This document shows positions 24,031-31,665 of a DNA stretch of 35,353 nucleotides, one piece after another (the stretch's first letter is position 1; each line of letters starts with the position of its first letter). The notes beneath the pieces were generated by a model. That model saw only the letters and a list, made by a program, of their open reading frames with translations, was not told where the DNA came from and searched no databases. This stretch comes from Candidatus Gastranaerophilales bacterium. GTDB taxonomy: Bacteria; Cyanobacteriota; Vampirovibrionia; Gastranaerophilales; Gastranaerophilaceae. Location of the stretch: assembly GCA_944325075.1 (NCBI GenBank), contig CALUYU010000022.1:1-35353 (forward strand). Reading direction: 5' to 3'. The position numbers and the translations under genes were made by a program.

Positions 24031-24251
24031 ATTACCCCCTTTACTTTCGCCAATCCGTCATACTCACTCATTCCGCATGCGGCTGGCTTATCAACAATAA
24101 TTCGGAATAACAGCTGCGGAGTGACACTATACAAAACTTTCGGTTTTGACATCTTTAGCCGGGATTCAAGTACTTTAAACGGAAAATGTTCATAAATATC
24201 AACTTCCGTAGCAACATTACTTAAACCCTTTACAAATTCAATCTTATTCAT
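24018..24251 (-). CDS. Small protein, unknown
   Basis: The protein has 77 residues from ATG 24251 (MNKIEFVKGLSNVATEVDIYEHF). The start overlaps the upstream stop by eight bases and follows GGAGTG. The mixed alpha/beta sequence has no motif I can name. A longer reading to 24305 lies inside the upstream gene and is not preferred. Confidence 0.55.
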   Translation of the reverse strand: MNKIEFVKGLSNVATEVDIYEHFPFKVLESRLKMSKPKVLYSVTPQLLFRIIVDKPAACGMSEYDGLAKVKGVICIV

Positions 24252-24585
24252 ACACCCACTCCGTTTCTCTGATTGCCTGCTTGATATATTCGCCAAAATT
24301 TTCACACGTGAAAATATAATCTAATAATTGATCCAAAAAAGATTTTCTATCTGCAAAAGTAAAACACCTTCCGTTTTGTAATGCTTCTACAACTGTAAAA
24401 ATATCACCTCTTTTGGTTGTAAATCTAAGTTCAATTAGCTTCACAAAGTTTTCCGGCTGTGTGAAGTCAGGAAAAACTCTCTTTTTCCCTAAATTGACAC
24501 AACCGTCTGTTGTTTCTGTTGTATATTCAAACCACTTACCTTCAATCCCGCAAATTCTGCACAGTTCTTCTGATAGGTTAGTCAT
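24244..24585 (-). CDS. Conserved-looking phage protein, unknown
   Basis: The protein has 113 residues, with an N-terminal LCRICGIEGKWFEY that could hold a metal with other Cys, and a helical C-terminus (SFLDQLLDYIFTCENFGEYIKQAI). ATG 24585 is after AAAGGAGG with good spacing, so it is well expressed. Function not known. Confidence 0.6.
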   Translation of the reverse strand: MTNLSEELCRICGIEGKWFEYTTETTDGCVNLGKKRVFPDFTQPENFVKLIELRFTTKRGDIFTVVEALQNGRCFTFADRKSFLDQLLDYIFTCENFGEYIKQAIRETEWVYE

Positions 24586-24604
24586 TGGTTTTCCTCCTTT
24601 TACT

Positions 24605-25018
24605 TTAACTAAAAATTACCTTGCGTCTGTTTTTCCAAGAGTGATAAAACATCTTTTTCAGGCGGTCAAATACATTAAAATCACCTTGACCATGATATGT
24701 TTCACTAATTCGATAATCCATTTTCAAATCTTTTATTGTTAAATAGATTTTTCTGCTTTCAGAAGGTGTAAAACTACCTTCCGTGTCAGGATGTGCAAGA
24801 AAAATCAGCAAATCACCGGCAATATTTTTAAATTCTTCAAATTCTTTATCTGATAAGGGTTTTTCCGGAGTGTAAGGCAGATTGCCAAAAGCCCAGCGAC
24901 GATACATTTCACCTAACTTTGCATTGTAAATTTTTGCTAACTCTAACCTGAAGTTCATAAAGCTGATATATCCAATATCAAAACTGTCATAATTATTTAC
25001 TGTTATAGTTAATCCCAT
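24605..25018 (-). CDS. Phage protein, unknown
   Basis: The protein has 137 residues, starting MGLTITVNNYDSFDIGYISFMNFRLELAKIYN. It contains an aromatic/charged middle and a basic C-terminus (RLKKMFYHSWKNRRKVIFS). Ribosome site AAAGGAG is eight bases from ATG 25018. No motif suggests a role. Confidence 0.6.
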   Translation of the reverse strand: MGLTITVNNYDSFDIGYISFMNFRLELAKIYNAKLGEMYRRWAFGNLPYTPEKPLSDKEFEEFKNIAGDLLIFLAHPDTEGSFTPSESRKIYLTIKDLKMDYRISETYHGQGDFNVFDRLKKMFYHSWKNRRKVIFS

Positions 25019-25021
25019 TAT

Positions 25022-25291
25022 TTATTCTCCTTTTAGTTTTGTCCTTATCTTTTGCAAATCATGAATTAACATATCTAAAGCAGCTATTCCTTCTCTGCCA
25101 TCAAAGAATAAACAAACATTTTTCTCGTGCAGTTCTATTGTAGATTTGCCTGCGAATTCATTGCTGGTACTGCCTACCGGTGTAGAAGGTTTATTGTATA
25201 AAACTTCTACGGTTCCTGTTGTATCAATCGCAATACCAACAGTTCCGTGTCCTAAATGAACTTCTCTGCAATTTTCTATATCTCTTATCAT
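25022..25291 (-). CDS. Small phage protein, unknown
   Basis: The protein has 89 residues (VHLGHGTVGIAIDTTGTVEVLYNKPSTPVGS.. then CLFFDGREGIAALDMLIHDLQKIRTKLKG). It reads as an N-terminal beta part with a C-terminal helix. The start is ATG 25291, joined to the upstream stop as TAATG, with AAGGAG before it. Confidence 0.6.
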   Translation of the reverse strand: MIRDIENCREVHLGHGTVGIAIDTTGTVEVLYNKPSTPVGSTSNEFAGKSTIELHEKNVCLFFDGREGIAALDMLIHDLQKIRTKLKGE

Positions 25292-25746
25292 TAGTTATCT
25301 CCTTCCGCTTTGTTGATGATGTTAAGGATTTTTGCTAAATTGTTTTTCAATGGATAAACTCTGTTTGTTTCCATAATTGCTTGAATTATTCCCTCAATCT
25401 CCTCAAGAGCCTCTTTATATTCATCAACTTTACAATCTGGACAATCCATCATTAATTCAACTTTTCTTTTCAGTTCCTCGCACTCCTGTGTCTTGCGGGT
25501 GAGTTGCTTAAACGAACAGTTGAGGTTATCTTTACATAATAGTTTATAACCACTTTCTGGAAGTTGGCTTAATTGGCATTGTTTGCAAATATTCCAATGC
25601 TCACATCTACTTACATCCACTCCGTCAACTATTATCTGTTCTTTATTTTTAGAAACAGCATGAGGTCTTTCTGTCGGTGTTTCTTCGGGTTCTTCATTTT
25701 CTCCCCATTTTTCAGTGACCCACTTTTTCTGTTCTTTATCTATCAT
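25291..25746 (-). CDS. Cysteine-rich phage protein, unknown
   Basis: The protein has 151 residues from ATG 25746, nine bases after GGGAGG. It has VDGVDVSRCEHWNICKQCQ, CKDNLNCSFKQLTRKTQECEELKRKVE and a second MMDCPDCKVDEYKEALEEIE. Paired Cys suggest zinc binding and the C-terminal half is coiled coil. A longer reading to 25800 overlaps the small gene at 25736 and is not preferred. Function unknown. Confidence 0.6.
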   Translation of the reverse strand: MIDKEQKKWVTEKWGENEEPEETPTERPHAVSKNKEQIIVDGVDVSRCEHWNICKQCQLSQLPESGYKLLCKDNLNCSFKQLTRKTQECEELKRKVELMMDCPDCKVDEYKEALEEIEGIIQAIMETNRVYPLKNNLAKILNIINKAEGDN

Positions 25747-25879
25747 TTTTAGATTCCTCCCAGGCAATGTACAATGCTCCCAGTGCTCTTTGTACATCAT
25801 TTTCGTCAGCCTTACCTTTATTTTTATTTTTAATAAGACACATAAGTTTCACATAATAAAAAATTTCTTTTGTTGTCAT
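25736..25879 (-). CDS. 47-residue small protein, unknown
   Basis: This short gene reads MTTKEIFYYVKLMCLIKNKN, then KGKADENDVQRALGALYIAW and EESKNDR. Its ATG shares a base with the upstream stop (TGATG) and its stop overlaps the next start (ATGATAGATAA). It fills a gap that would otherwise have no gene and keeps the operon pattern, so it is likely real. No function is suggested. Confidence 0.62.
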   Translation of the reverse strand: MTTKEIFYYVKLMCLIKNKNKGKADENDVQRALGALYIAWEESKNDR

Positions 25880-26454
25880 CAATCCGCCTCTCCAATATTC
25901 CGAAAATAAAAATCAACATCATATTTAGCTGCATCCGGATAGCCTTCAAAAATGTTCCCCACGACTTTTGTTTTCTTCTGGTAACTGCCTAAAGAAGTTC
26001 CGCCTCGATCATATCCTGCAGCACATGTCGAATAAGATACAACACCATAAGAATAATGGTCTTTTCTGTATTTTATCTCGGTCACATCCCCTTCAAAAAT
26101 TTCAATTCCGGGCCAATCTTCAGCTTTATGTTCCTGCAGCCATTCTTGTTGCAGCACCGGTGATAAATCTTTGAATTTTGTGCTGTCATAAACACCCGTT
26201 GACTGCATCAAATTTGTAAAATCTTTTGTAAATACCCATATTTCATCTTTAAAGATATCTTCAAGATAATTTTGTTTATTTAAGTCATTAATAAAATCAT
26301 CAAAAGAGTTTTTTGGGTATTTTTTTTCAAAAATATCTTTGATTAACTCAAATCTCATTGTATAAAAGTAAGTTTCTACACTTTCAACAGGAACAATAAT
26401 TGCAAAATTTTCAGTTTTTAAAGCAGCCCTAAAATTAAATCGATTCTGCATCAT
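25879..26454 (-). CDS. YopX-like phage protein
   Basis: The protein has 191 residues. RFNFRAA at the start and EIFEGDVTEIKYRKDHYSYGVVSYSTCAAGYDRGGTSLGS.. followed by KKTKVVGNIFEGYPD near the end fit the YopX family (FRAW..., EGDiv.., GvVeyd..., viGNiyE.p). The middle is longer than usual. YopX proteins are common in early phage operons and have no established function. Confidence 0.6.
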   Translation of the reverse strand: MMQNRFNFRAALKTENFAIIVPVESVETYFYTMRFELIKDIFEKKYPKNSFDDFINDLNKQNYLEDIFKDEIWVFTKDFTNLMQSTGVYDSTKFKDLSPVLQQEWLQEHKAEDWPGIEIFEGDVTEIKYRKDHYSYGVVSYSTCAAGYDRGGTSLGSYQKKTKVVGNIFEGYPDAAKYDVDFYFRNIGEAD

Positions 26455-26651
26455 TACCCTCCGTACCTTGCCGCATAAATATTTTCAAAAACTAAACCCT
26501 GATTTTTTAAATCCCGTTTCAAATCAGAAACGTCGCCAAAAATATATGAGCGAATAAGTCTATCATCTGCAAAATAAAAATAATCCCCATAAACAGGATA
26601 ATCATCGGCTAAAATTTCACCCGGCTTAAATGTTACTTCGTTTCCTGACAT
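26454..26651 (-). CDS. Small phage protein, unknown
   Basis: The protein has 65 residues (FKPGEILADDYPVYGDYFYFADDRLIRSYIFGDVSDLKRDL). It ends TAATG, joined to the YopX-like gene. The pattern resembles small companions of YopX proteins. Function not known. Confidence 0.55.
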   Translation of the reverse strand: MSGNEVTFKPGEILADDYPVYGDYFYFADDRLIRSYIFGDVSDLKRDLKNQGLVFENIYAARYGG

Positions 26652-26652
26652 T

Positions 26653-27096
26653 TTAAAAATCCTCTCTTCTTATTAGATATTCAATTCGATTTTTACAACC
26701 CTCAAAATCACCACCGCATTCGTTTTTAAAAATAAATTGCATACCACATTTACCACAGTCGATGTGTTCATAGATAAATTTATAAAGTCTTTCTTCTCTT
26801 ACCTCAAACGATTTTATCCTCTCATGCTGCCGGCAGGCCATTTCTTTTAAATTATCGTTTATCTTCACTAGTGACAGCTGCTCCCGCATAAGACCGTTAG
26901 AAGTTTTCCGCTCCATATCAATGACCCAATTCTGTGTTTTAAGGGCTGATTTATATTTTGTAATCGTTGCCTGCTGTGCCAATAAAAGACAAAAACATCT
27001 TATAATCCCGCGGACTATTCCATGGTCATATAGCCTGTGTAAAAGTTTTACATATTCTTTTGATATTGCTTGTCGTTTTTCATTAAATGTTGGCAT
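26653..27096 (-). CDS. Phage protein with C-terminal cysteine cluster
   Basis: The protein has 147 residues, mostly helical and basic, with a C-terminal CGKCGMQFIFKNECGGDFEGC (about 115-135) that could bind zinc. A long helix region (TITKYKSALKTQNWVIDMERK..) comes before it. ATG 27096 is six bases after GAGG. I do not recognise the family. Confidence 0.58.
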   Translation of the reverse strand: MPTFNEKRQAISKEYVKLLHRLYDHGIVRGIIRCFCLLLAQQATITKYKSALKTQNWVIDMERKTSNGLMREQLSLVKINDNLKEMACRQHERIKSFEVREERLYKFIYEHIDCGKCGMQFIFKNECGGDFEGCKNRIEYLIRREDF

Positions 27097-27400
27097 CTTT
27101 CACCTCAACATCAAACCACCTGCCAATTTTTGTTAAATATTTCTTATTCTCTTTAGTTCTTTTTCGTAATGTTGAAAACATAATGCCCTTGTCTCCAACA
27201 AAAAACAGAAGATAATAATTTCCTTGTTCTATATCTCTTTGCGTTCCGTCAGGTCGTTTTGTATCATACTCCAATAAAGCATTTACTTTACCTTCCACAA
27301 CAAAGTCACCATCCAAAATCAAATCTACCCACACAAGCTTTGCTCTGGCCTGATTACATAATTTAGGATAATTACAACCAAATTTAATTACATTAGCCAT
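27083..27400 (-). CDS. Phage protein, unknown
   Basis: The protein has 105 residues from ATG 27400, five bases after GGAGAG (MANVIKFGCNYPKLCNQARAKLVWV). The N-terminal FGCNYPKL...QARAKLV pattern recurs, as I remember it, in phages of Firmicutes next to SSB-type genes. Mixed alpha/beta with no catalytic motif. Function unknown. Confidence 0.58.
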   Translation of the reverse strand: MANVIKFGCNYPKLCNQARAKLVWVDLILDGDFVVEGKVNALLEYDTKRPDGTQRDIEQGNYYLLFFVGDKGIMFSTLRKRTKENKKYLTKIGRWFDVEVKDANI

Positions 27401-27401
27401 T

Positions 27402-27734
27402 TCAACTCTCCTTATCTTTCTGCTCCACAGGATCCGCAAGTTTTAGAAATTCCCTTACGAAAAATTCAGTATAAATATTTGAATTATATTCATACTGGTA
27501 AAACCTTCCCGAAACTTTTACCAAACAGCCTTTTTTACAAATTTCGCAAAAAGCCTCTGCAGTTTCTTTATAAGCTTTGCAGTTCAGCCAAAGAGTATCC
27601 TTACTGTCTTTGCTGTCTTTTAACGGTATTGAAAATTTACAGCTGGCAGTTCCGGCATCAGAATATTTAATTTCCGGTTCTGTACAAAACCCAACAAAAG
27701 TCTTTTCTGCATATTTTTCAAATTTTTCAAACAT
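27402..27734 (-). CDS. ssb: Single-stranded DNA-binding protein
   Basis: The protein has 110 residues from ATG 27734, six bases after GAGG. It is an OB-fold of SSB type: TFVGFCTEPEIKYSDAGTASCKFSIPLKD, then TLWLNCKAYKETAEAFCEICKKGCLVKVSGRFYQYEYNSNIYTEFFVREFLKL. It binds ssDNA in replication. It lacks the usual acidic DDDIPF-type tip, ending VEQKDKES, so partner binding may differ. A start at 27746 lacks a ribosome site. Confidence 0.85.
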   Translation of the reverse strand: MFEKFEKYAEKTFVGFCTEPEIKYSDAGTASCKFSIPLKDSKDSKDTLWLNCKAYKETAEAFCEICKKGCLVKVSGRFYQYEYNSNIYTEFFVREFLKLADPVEQKDKES

Positions 27735-27769
27735 TTTTATCCTCATTTATTAACTTTCAGTTACTTTAG

Positions 27770-28855
27770 TTATGCCATCGGCATTACAAGATATCTGTGT
27801 TCCATATCAGGAAACACAACAGCACTGCGGGCTCCGTTCAAACAAAATTTCACCAGATTTCCGCTGATTGAATTTAATACAGTCTGGATATAGTAACGAT
27901 TAAGAATAAAAGATATGTCATCGCCGTTTTTATCTTCAGCAACCAAAGTATCATTACTTTTGTACATACAGGCTTCAACTGTAACCAGACTACCTTTTAA
28001 AGAAAACATTACTTTACATTTATCTTCTTTTTCTTCAACTACGCTGATACGGTTAAGGACTTTTTTCAGCTCGTCTTTATTAACGGAAAATTCTGTCAAA
28101 AAAGCTTTCGGGATAATCTGGTCAACTTTTGGAAATGTCCCCTCAAGAACTCTGGTATAGAATTTTGAATTGCAAAAATCAAACATGCAATAACTACCAC
28201 TAACAATTAAATCAACATCTCCACTAGCGGGGATAAGTTGATTTAATGCAGCTACAGATATTGCAGGAATAACAGCCGATAAGTTAATATCAGGAGTTTC
28301 TGTAGTCTTTATCACATAAGCCAGACGATTGCCATCAGTTGCAATAAACTTTACAATATTTCCGCTAACCTCAATATTTATACCGCTTATAATCCCGTCT
28401 TCTGCATCTGAAGTAAAACCTTTTGTTTTGATAAAACCTTCCCGCAGCGATGCAGCTGTTATTGACACAGTCAGATCACCTTCTCTGACTTTATTATCAT
28501 CAAAATATGTTTCCGGATATTCACTCAGGTTAGTTTTCGGAAGCTTGCATTTCGTTTTATCCTTTTTTATCCAAACAACATTTTCTTTTTCTTCAATAAA
28601 GGCATCCCCGCTCATTGTTTGTAAAATCGCGGTTAGTTTTTCAATCTCTATTAAACATTTACCAGGCTCCATTATCTGTGCAGGCACTCTGATGACAGCT
28701 CCGTTGATGAGATTTGATACCGTTATCTTAATTTCGTCCTTAAGGGTCTCAAAAATACCGTTGCTTAAAACAGGACAAACTTTATCCGGTTTTGCTATAT
28801 GCTTAACTTTATTCAACGCTTCTAAAATTTCAGGTATATTTACTTTTATATGCAT
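27770..28855 (-). CDS. dnaN: DNA polymerase III sliding clamp (beta subunit)
   Basis: The protein has 361 residues, the usual clamp length. It shows three similar domains: IPEILEALNKVKHIAKPDKVCPVLSNG; AASLREGFIKTKGFTSDAEDGIISGINIEV with FIATDGNRLAYV; and LEGTFPKVDQIIPKAF with the C-terminal YLVMPMA. The clamp would keep the host replicase on phage DNA. No phage DNA polymerase or loader is in the window, so it likely works with host proteins. GAGG-type ribosome sites and short spacing tie it to a 50-residue gene upstream. Confidence 0.93.
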   Translation of the reverse strand: MHIKVNIPEILEALNKVKHIAKPDKVCPVLSNGIFETLKDEIKITVSNLINGAVIRVPAQIMEPGKCLIEIEKLTAILQTMSGDAFIEEKENVVWIKKDKTKCKLPKTNLSEYPETYFDDNKVREGDLTVSITAASLREGFIKTKGFTSDAEDGIISGINIEVSGNIVKFIATDGNRLAYVIKTTETPDINLSAVIPAISVAALNQLIPASGDVDLIVSGSYCMFDFCNSKFYTRVLEGTFPKVDQIIPKAFLTEFSVNKDELKKVLNRISVVEEKEDKCKVMFSLKGSLVTVEACMYKSNDTLVAEDKNGDDISFILNRYYIQTVLNSISGNLVKFCLNGARSAVVFPDMEHRYLVMPMA

Positions 28856-28856
28856 G

Positions 28857-29009
28857 TTATTCCTCTATAATTTTCAATAAATTTTCAACCACAGTCTTTA
28901 CGGTATAGCTGTTTTCAATCTTTGGAATACCGCATGTAATATCGCATTTTATTGATTTAAGCCTGTATTTTATATCTTCAAGTTTTTCTTCAGCCCAATT
29001 ATCATTCAT
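28857..29009 (-). CDS. 50-residue small protein, unknown
   Basis: This short gene (MNDNWAEEKLEDIKYRLKSI, KCDITCGIPKIENSYTVKTV, VENLLKIIEE) begins in an ATGAATGA overlap with the upstream stop and ends one base before the clamp start. It uses the operon's normal start-stop coupling and fills the 146-base gap before dnaN. Helical and acidic, no motif. Confidence 0.6.
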   Translation of the reverse strand: MNDNWAEEKLEDIKYRLKSIKCDITCGIPKIENSYTVKTVVENLLKIIEE

Positions 29010-30015
29010 TTGAACACTCTTTTCTTAGTTCTTTAATTGCACAGGACAAAACCCAGCACGCTGTATCATAATCTTTAGCCAACGTATAAGATTGAAAATT
29101 AAATATATCAGTATTTTGGTTCTGCACAAGAGCATCACCGATTTCCGAACAGTATTTTTTATATTTTTTATCAATCAATTCACGTGCGGTTTTAAGGCAG
29201 CCAATTATTTTATCTGTTTGACAATCTTTAGGCGGTTCGGAATTTTTCGCAGCCATATCATGAGCAGACGACGGTATCTGACAAGTATCACGGTGTATAT
29301 CCTCAGCAACGAGATTTGACTTCCCTTCAATATCGTTTATCTGTCCAAGTTCAAATCCGCTGTCTTGGATTTGCTCCACGCGAACAGAGTTTCGCATTTG
29401 CGGCTTTACCGCAGTATGCTCAATCTTCCTCTCACAAACGATACTCAATCGTTTGTTCGGCAGAGTGCTATCCGGACTCGTTTCACTTCGTCCGTCCGCA
29501 AATCCGCATTCATTAAACAGGTAACTGTATAGTGCAGTTTTCTTGATTCTATTGCCATACGGGATTAAATGTTTTGTTTTTTTATAAATATCAGTCATTG
29601 ATACAGATAGTGAAGCCTCTGTAAGCCCGCAATTTTCTGCAATTTTATTTGATGGAGTACCTTTTACAATTTCCGCAATAATTTTCTTTTGAGTTGTATT
29701 GAAAAGTTTTAATAACTCGGCTTGCTTTTCTTTGACGCTATTGCACTTGATTTTATGTTCCTCATCAAGTCCGCACTCTGTACTTTTCGTATTTATTGTT
29801 TCCACAAAAAACCTCTCTTTCTCTTTATTTTCGAGTATCTTTAAATACCTGTTTATATACTGCGAATCTTTTTTAAAATTAGCTTTTATACATTGCCAGT
29901 TTGCAAATTCTTCCGGTGTCATTCTTGTTGCGTCTGATATCCACGAAAGTATATAGCTGTAACCCCATCCGCTTGGAGAATAAATTTCATCATTGCCAAA
30001 TCCATCGATATTCAA
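29002..30015 (-). CDS. LuxR-like HTH regulator with an inserted repeat element
   Basis: The protein has 337 residues. Residues about 106-165 (NTTQKKIIAEIVKGTPSNKIAENCGLTEASLSVSMTDIYKKTKHL) are like the LuxR/GerE HTH. The C-terminal 100 residues are helical (TARELIDKKYKKYCSEIGDALV, DTACWVLSCAIKELRKECS). Between them, about residues 171-221 are encoded by repeat element B and look unlike the flanks. The start is TTG at 30015, ten bases after GAGG; no other start is near. A DNA-binding role is probable, target unknown. Confidence 0.65.
   Translation of the reverse strand: MNIDGFGNDEIYSPSGWGYSYILSWISDATRMTPEEFANWQCIKANFKKDSQYINRYLKILENKEKERFFVETINTKSTECGLDEEHKIKCNSVKEKQAELLKLFNTTQKKIIAEIVKGTPSNKIAENCGLTEASLSVSMTDIYKKTKHLIPYGNRIKKTALYSYLFNECGFADGRSETSPDSTLPNKRLSIVCERKIEHTAVKPQMRNSVRVEQIQDSGFELGQINDIEGKSNLVAEDIHRDTCQIPSSAHDMAAKNSEPPKDCQTDKIIGCLKTARELIDKKYKKYCSEIGDALVQNQNTDIFNFQSYTLAKDYDTACWVLSCAIKELRKECSNE
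29352..29507. repeat. Hairpin-rich repeat element, copy B, in frame in a coding gene
   Basis: It is bounded by CAAATCCGC direct copies (29352-29360 and 29499-29507), 147 bp apart (49 codons, so the frame is kept). Hairpins: CAAATCC/GGATTTG (29352-29373), GCGG/CCGC with GCA/TGC (29394-29419), ACAAACGAT/ATCGTTTGT (29434-29456), CGGAC/GTCCG (29473-29494). The first 20 bases and the last bases match copy A. Confidence 0.72.
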
Positions 30016-30017
30016 AT

Positions 30018-30143
30018 TTACTCATCCTCTATATTGTCAACATGCTTCTTGCAGTATTCGTGGATAAATTCAATAAACACAAACAGCAGCAGAATTCCGC
30101 AAACAATTACTCCCGTAATAATCTTAATCAGTACAATTAACAT
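30018..30143 (-). CDS. 41-residue single-pass membrane protein
   Basis: This short gene reads MLIVLIKIITGVIVCGILLL, FVFIEFIHEYCKKHV, DNIEDE. The first 27 residues are hydrophobic, giving one membrane helix, then a charged tail. Its ATG overlaps the end of the upstream HTH gene, and its stop is just before the TTG start of the next gene. It may be a regulatory or holin-like small protein, not determinable here. Confidence 0.62.
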   Translation of the reverse strand: MLIVLIKIITGVIVCGILLLFVFIEFIHEYCKKHVDNIEDE

Positions 30144-30354
30144 TTGACCCCTTTCCAAAATGTTTATTTAACAGTTCTATCCTGTTTTTAACATTTTTCT
30201 TTTGATAAATATTAGTAATATGTCTTTCCAGAGTACCTTTACAAATACACAAAATTTCACGGATTTCTCGATTCGTTTTGCCTCCGATTATCAACTCAAA
30301 TATTTCATTCTCTCTGCGGCTGAGTTTATTCCTTTTGTGCATTGTTTCGCCCAT
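30124..30354 (-). CDS. Small LuxR/GerE-type HTH protein
   Basis: The protein has 76 residues from ATG 30354, six bases after GAGG. Nearly all of it is a GerE-type HTH: LSRRENEIFELIIGGKTNREIREILCICKGTLERHITNIYQKKNVKNRIELLNKHF. It has no receiver or sensor domain, so it is a stand-alone DNA-binding protein, possibly a phage regulator. Confidence 0.82.
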   Translation of the reverse strand: MGETMHKRNKLSRRENEIFELIIGGKTNREIREILCICKGTLERHITNIYQKKNVKNRIELLNKHFGKGSNVNCTD

Positions 30355-30577
30355 CCTTATCCTCGGATTTTGCAATTTTATTTAATTCAGACTCAAGAGA
30401 AGCTAAACTCTGACGAATATTTTCAAGCCCTTCAACTACAGTTTTTGTTATTTCAGAAATTGTCGCACTTTTTTCATACAGCAGTTTCATCGCTCGTTGA
30501 TGATGCTCACAAACTTGCTGAAGGTCGTGTTCAAGTTGTGATACCGTTACTTTTTTATTCTTAGAATCTTTTTGCAT
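30326..30577 (-). CDS. Small coiled-coil protein, unknown
   Basis: The protein has 83 residues from ATG 30577, five bases after GAGG. Mainly coiled coil (KVTVSQLEHDLQQVCEHHQRAMKLLYEKSATISEITKTVVEGLENIRQSL) with a charged tail. It overlaps both neighbours. Function unknown. Confidence 0.58.
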   Translation of the reverse strand: MQKDSKNKKVTVSQLEHDLQQVCEHHQRAMKLLYEKSATISEITKTVVEGLENIRQSLASLESELNKIAKSEDKDGRNNAQKE

Positions 30578-31040
30578 AACCACCTCTGTAAATTTTTGGC
30601 TGTAATTTTTCAAAAACTTCCTTCAATATCGGATACCTGCCGAATTTATCGTCACCCAAACCGATATAACGCCGTAATTCAGAAATCTTAATTCTAAAGC
30701 GATCAATCATCCTGCCGCGTTTTACAGATACAAGAACAACATCTTCATCATCCAGAACACCGGCAATTTTTACGAAAATAAAAATAAATTTCGGGTCATA
30801 TTCAGACCACAGGAACCAGGTTATTTTGTCTTTTTCAATGTCATAGATAAAACTTCCTGCAAAAAGGGGATTATCCCAAAAACATAGCGGTTTTACGGTA
30901 AATTTAGACATTATTCCGTTATGCTTTACTTTTATTTTGTATTTTTCATATTCCCCGCGAACTTTGTCTCCGGCTGTAACATTTCGGGTTTCCGCAGCAG
31001 AATATTCTCGTCCGTTGACATTAACAAGAACATTTCTCAT
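30561..31040 (-). CDS. Phage protein, unknown
   Basis: The protein has 159 residues, beta-rich in the first part (MRNVLVNVNGREYSAAETRNVTAGDKVRGEYEKYKIKVKHNG) and basic at the C-terminus. The middle has aromatic clusters (ITWFLWSEYDPKFIFIFVKI). It overlaps the neighbours at both ends, as usual here. No motif seen. Confidence 0.55.
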   Translation of the reverse strand: MRNVLVNVNGREYSAAETRNVTAGDKVRGEYEKYKIKVKHNGIMSKFTVKPLCFWDNPLFAGSFIYDIEKDKITWFLWSEYDPKFIFIFVKIAGVLDDEDVVLVSVKRGRMIDRFRIKISELRRYIGLGDDKFGRYPILKEVFEKLQPKIYRGGYAKRF

Positions 31041-31345
31041 TCAAACAAATTCCCCTGTTGTAAATCGAATTCAATATCTGCAATAATTTCCGGAAGTTTT
31101 TCCGCTCGTTGTTTTTGTTTGGTTAAGAACCCTTGAAAATCAATAATCAAATCAAGAGTTTTTTTGCACGCGGATATTTCCTTTTTATCTTCATCATCTA
31201 TTGCATCTTTGAACTTAGTCTTATACTCATCAACTGCAAGTTTAAAGCCGTCTGTTTCAAGTAATGCTGCAATAGCCTCACGCCTTGGCAGCTCATTTTT
31301 TAATACTTCAAGTTCAGCATATAGCTGTTTTTTAGTTTTTACCAT
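31037..31345 (-). CDS. Coiled-coil protein, unknown
   Basis: The protein has 102 residues, all helical and charged, with two long coiled-coil segments (KKQLYAELEVLKNELPRREAIAALLE and KKEISACKKTLDLIIDFQGFLTKQKQRAEKLPEIIADIEF). ATG 31345 is five bases after GAGAGG. It may be an accessory to replication or recombination, but this is a guess. Confidence 0.6.
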   Translation of the reverse strand: MVKTKKQLYAELEVLKNELPRREAIAALLETDGFKLAVDEYKTKFKDAIDDEDKKEISACKKTLDLIIDFQGFLTKQKQRAEKLPEIIADIEFDLQQGNLFE

Positions 31346-31361
31346 AACAACCTCTCTTAAA

Positions 31362-31391
31362 CAAAAGGGCTTTATACTGGGTACAAAGCCC
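31362..31391 (-). terminator. Terminator or attenuator inside the early operon
   Basis: On the minus strand GGGCTTT (31391-31385) pairs with AAAGCCC (31373-31367), then TTTTGTTT follows. It lies after the second early genes and before the main block, so read-through or antitermination could control the operon. Confidence 0.65.
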
Positions 31392-31418
31392 GAAAATAGG
31401 AGTATCTTATAAAAAGAA

Positions 31419-31664
31419 TTACAAACAATTCAATTCCATACATAATACAGGTATCATTTTTCTGTTTTGCAAATAATAATTAATAAGCCTGCGTTGAAAA
31501 ATAAACTCCATAACAGAATCAACACGCTGAAATATTGGGATATTAATCCCGTTATTGCTTTTTAGAGTATTTTCCACACAGGTTCTGACTATTCTGACCT
31601 TTTTCTCATAAGGCATTGAATTTATTTTTCTTTGAATAAAAGCTCGCTCTATAAATTTAAACAT
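31419..31664 (-). CDS. Small basic protein, unknown
   Basis: The protein has 81 residues (MFKFIERAFIQRKINSMPYEKKVRIVRTCVENTLKSNNG). Helical and basic, no motif known. ATG 31664 is after AAGGAG. It lies between the excisionase-like genes and a terminator. Confidence 0.58.
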   Translation of the reverse strand: MFKFIERAFIQRKINSMPYEKKVRIVRTCVENTLKSNNGINIPIFQRVDSVMEFIFQRRLINYYLQNRKMIPVLCMELNCL

Positions 31665-31665
31665 C

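Noticed and set aside
25747-25800. Longer start of the cysteine-rich protein
   Set aside because: It overlaps a complete small gene in another frame; the start at 25746 has GGGAGG at suitable distance.
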